The translations under genes were made by a program, and so were the position numbers. From the NCBI GenBank assembly GCA_019155185.1, contig CM032816.1:12506848-12570847 (forward strand): a stretch of DNA of 64,000 nt. The letters are read 5' to 3'. This DNA is from Beaufortia kweichowensis (lineage: Eukaryota; Chordata; Actinopteri; Cypriniformes; Gastromyzontidae). Positions within the stretch are counted from its first letter, which is position 1. Each line of letters opens with the position of its first letter. The notes beneath the pieces are model-generated. The model had not been told where the DNA came from. It saw only the letters and a list, made by a program, of their open reading frames with translations, and did not search any database. This document shows positions 42,362 through 64,000 of this stretch, piece by piece.

Positions 42362-42482
42362 TCACTCACGCTGTGATTTTTGACTGCTGATCCAGAATCC
42401 AGTGAGAATAATCCGCTCCTGGTTTTCACGGGCTGATTGTGAATCTTCACTGCGGTAACAGCGCCGTTCAATCGATGAAACG

Positions 42483-42538
42483 CGTCGCCGGTGGCCGTTA
42501 AGCGCGTCTGCTCGTCGCCGGTGGCCGTTAAGCGCGTC
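42483..42538 (+). repeat. neo1: 26-base perfect direct repeat upstream of neo1
   Basis: CGTCGCCGGTGGCCGTTAAG followed by CGCGTC occurs at 42483-42508 and again, identically, at 42513-42538. It lies about 270 bases before the start codon, within the presumed 5' UTR or proximal promoter. Confidence 0.85.
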
Positions 42539-42807
42539 GCAGCCCGTTTGCAGTCTTGATTCGGGCGTCTGTGGATCGACTTCATGCCTCCTCCAGAAAC
42601 CCTCATCTGCGCTTTAAGTTCGGACCCCACGCCGCTCCGCCGCTGACTCTGACCGGAGAAATCAATGTGTGTTTCGGCGGAGCGCGGAATCTTGCCGGTG
42701 GCGGATGATGTTTAGTGTTTTCCTGTGAAACAGCTCGAGCGGGTCCGGAAACTTTAGAGACCCACAGATCACGGTGTGTGTGTGTGTGTGTTTCAGCCCG
42801 GAGAGTG

Positions 42808-64000
<21,193 letters not shown>

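Overview
The window is nuclear DNA of a teleost fish, most likely a cyprinid. The genes are split into many short exons with GT-AG introns, very long CA/GT and CT/GA microsatellites are frequent, and several short dispersed repeats match sequence types I know from zebrafish and carp genomes. There are no bacterial, organellar or CRISPR features. A 100-base run of N (28901-29000) is an assembly gap.

Layout. 1-4070 is mostly non-coding; it has a 970-base CA array and one possible orphan first exon on the minus strand. A divergent alpha-tubulin gene (minus, 4115-5715) lies head to head with adck2 (plus, 6661-9364), an atypical mitochondrial kinase-like protein of the UbiB/COQ8 family. bbs4 (plus, 10435-16550, 16 exons), a BBSome subunit of the primary cilium, converges on adpgk (minus, 18389-21145, 7 exons), ADP-dependent glucokinase. 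21146-28900 is non-coding. 29001-38049 is one large DNA transposon of the CMC/EnSpm (CACTA-like) type. neo1 (plus, from 42808) starts with a signal-peptide exon, then an intron of about 18.9 kb, then the first Ig-domain exon (61826-62143); the rest lies beyond the window. The order bbs4-adpgk-neo1 is the same as on human 15q24, which supports all three assignments.

The most unusual object is the transposon. Reading leftward from its right terminus (CACTC...), it has a promoter region with a repeated AATCCCGTGCGAAT motif, two non-coding leader exons, a C2H2/TNP2-like transposase gene broken by two frameshifts, a GTTGCTA minisatellite that supplies the transposase stop codon, an intact four-exon PB1-domain 'SAMD3-like' gene, and then 24-base tandem repeats near the left end. 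The left terminus falls in the assembly gap. The layout suggests one promoter with alternative splicing to two proteins, as in plant En/Spm.

A second theme is microsatellites placed against splice sites: three bbs4 introns end in a GT or CT array that runs to, or almost to, the acceptor AG.

Exon coordinates were derived by hand from reading frames and GT/AG signals and are self-consistent (total CDS lengths divide by three). No alignments or searches were run.
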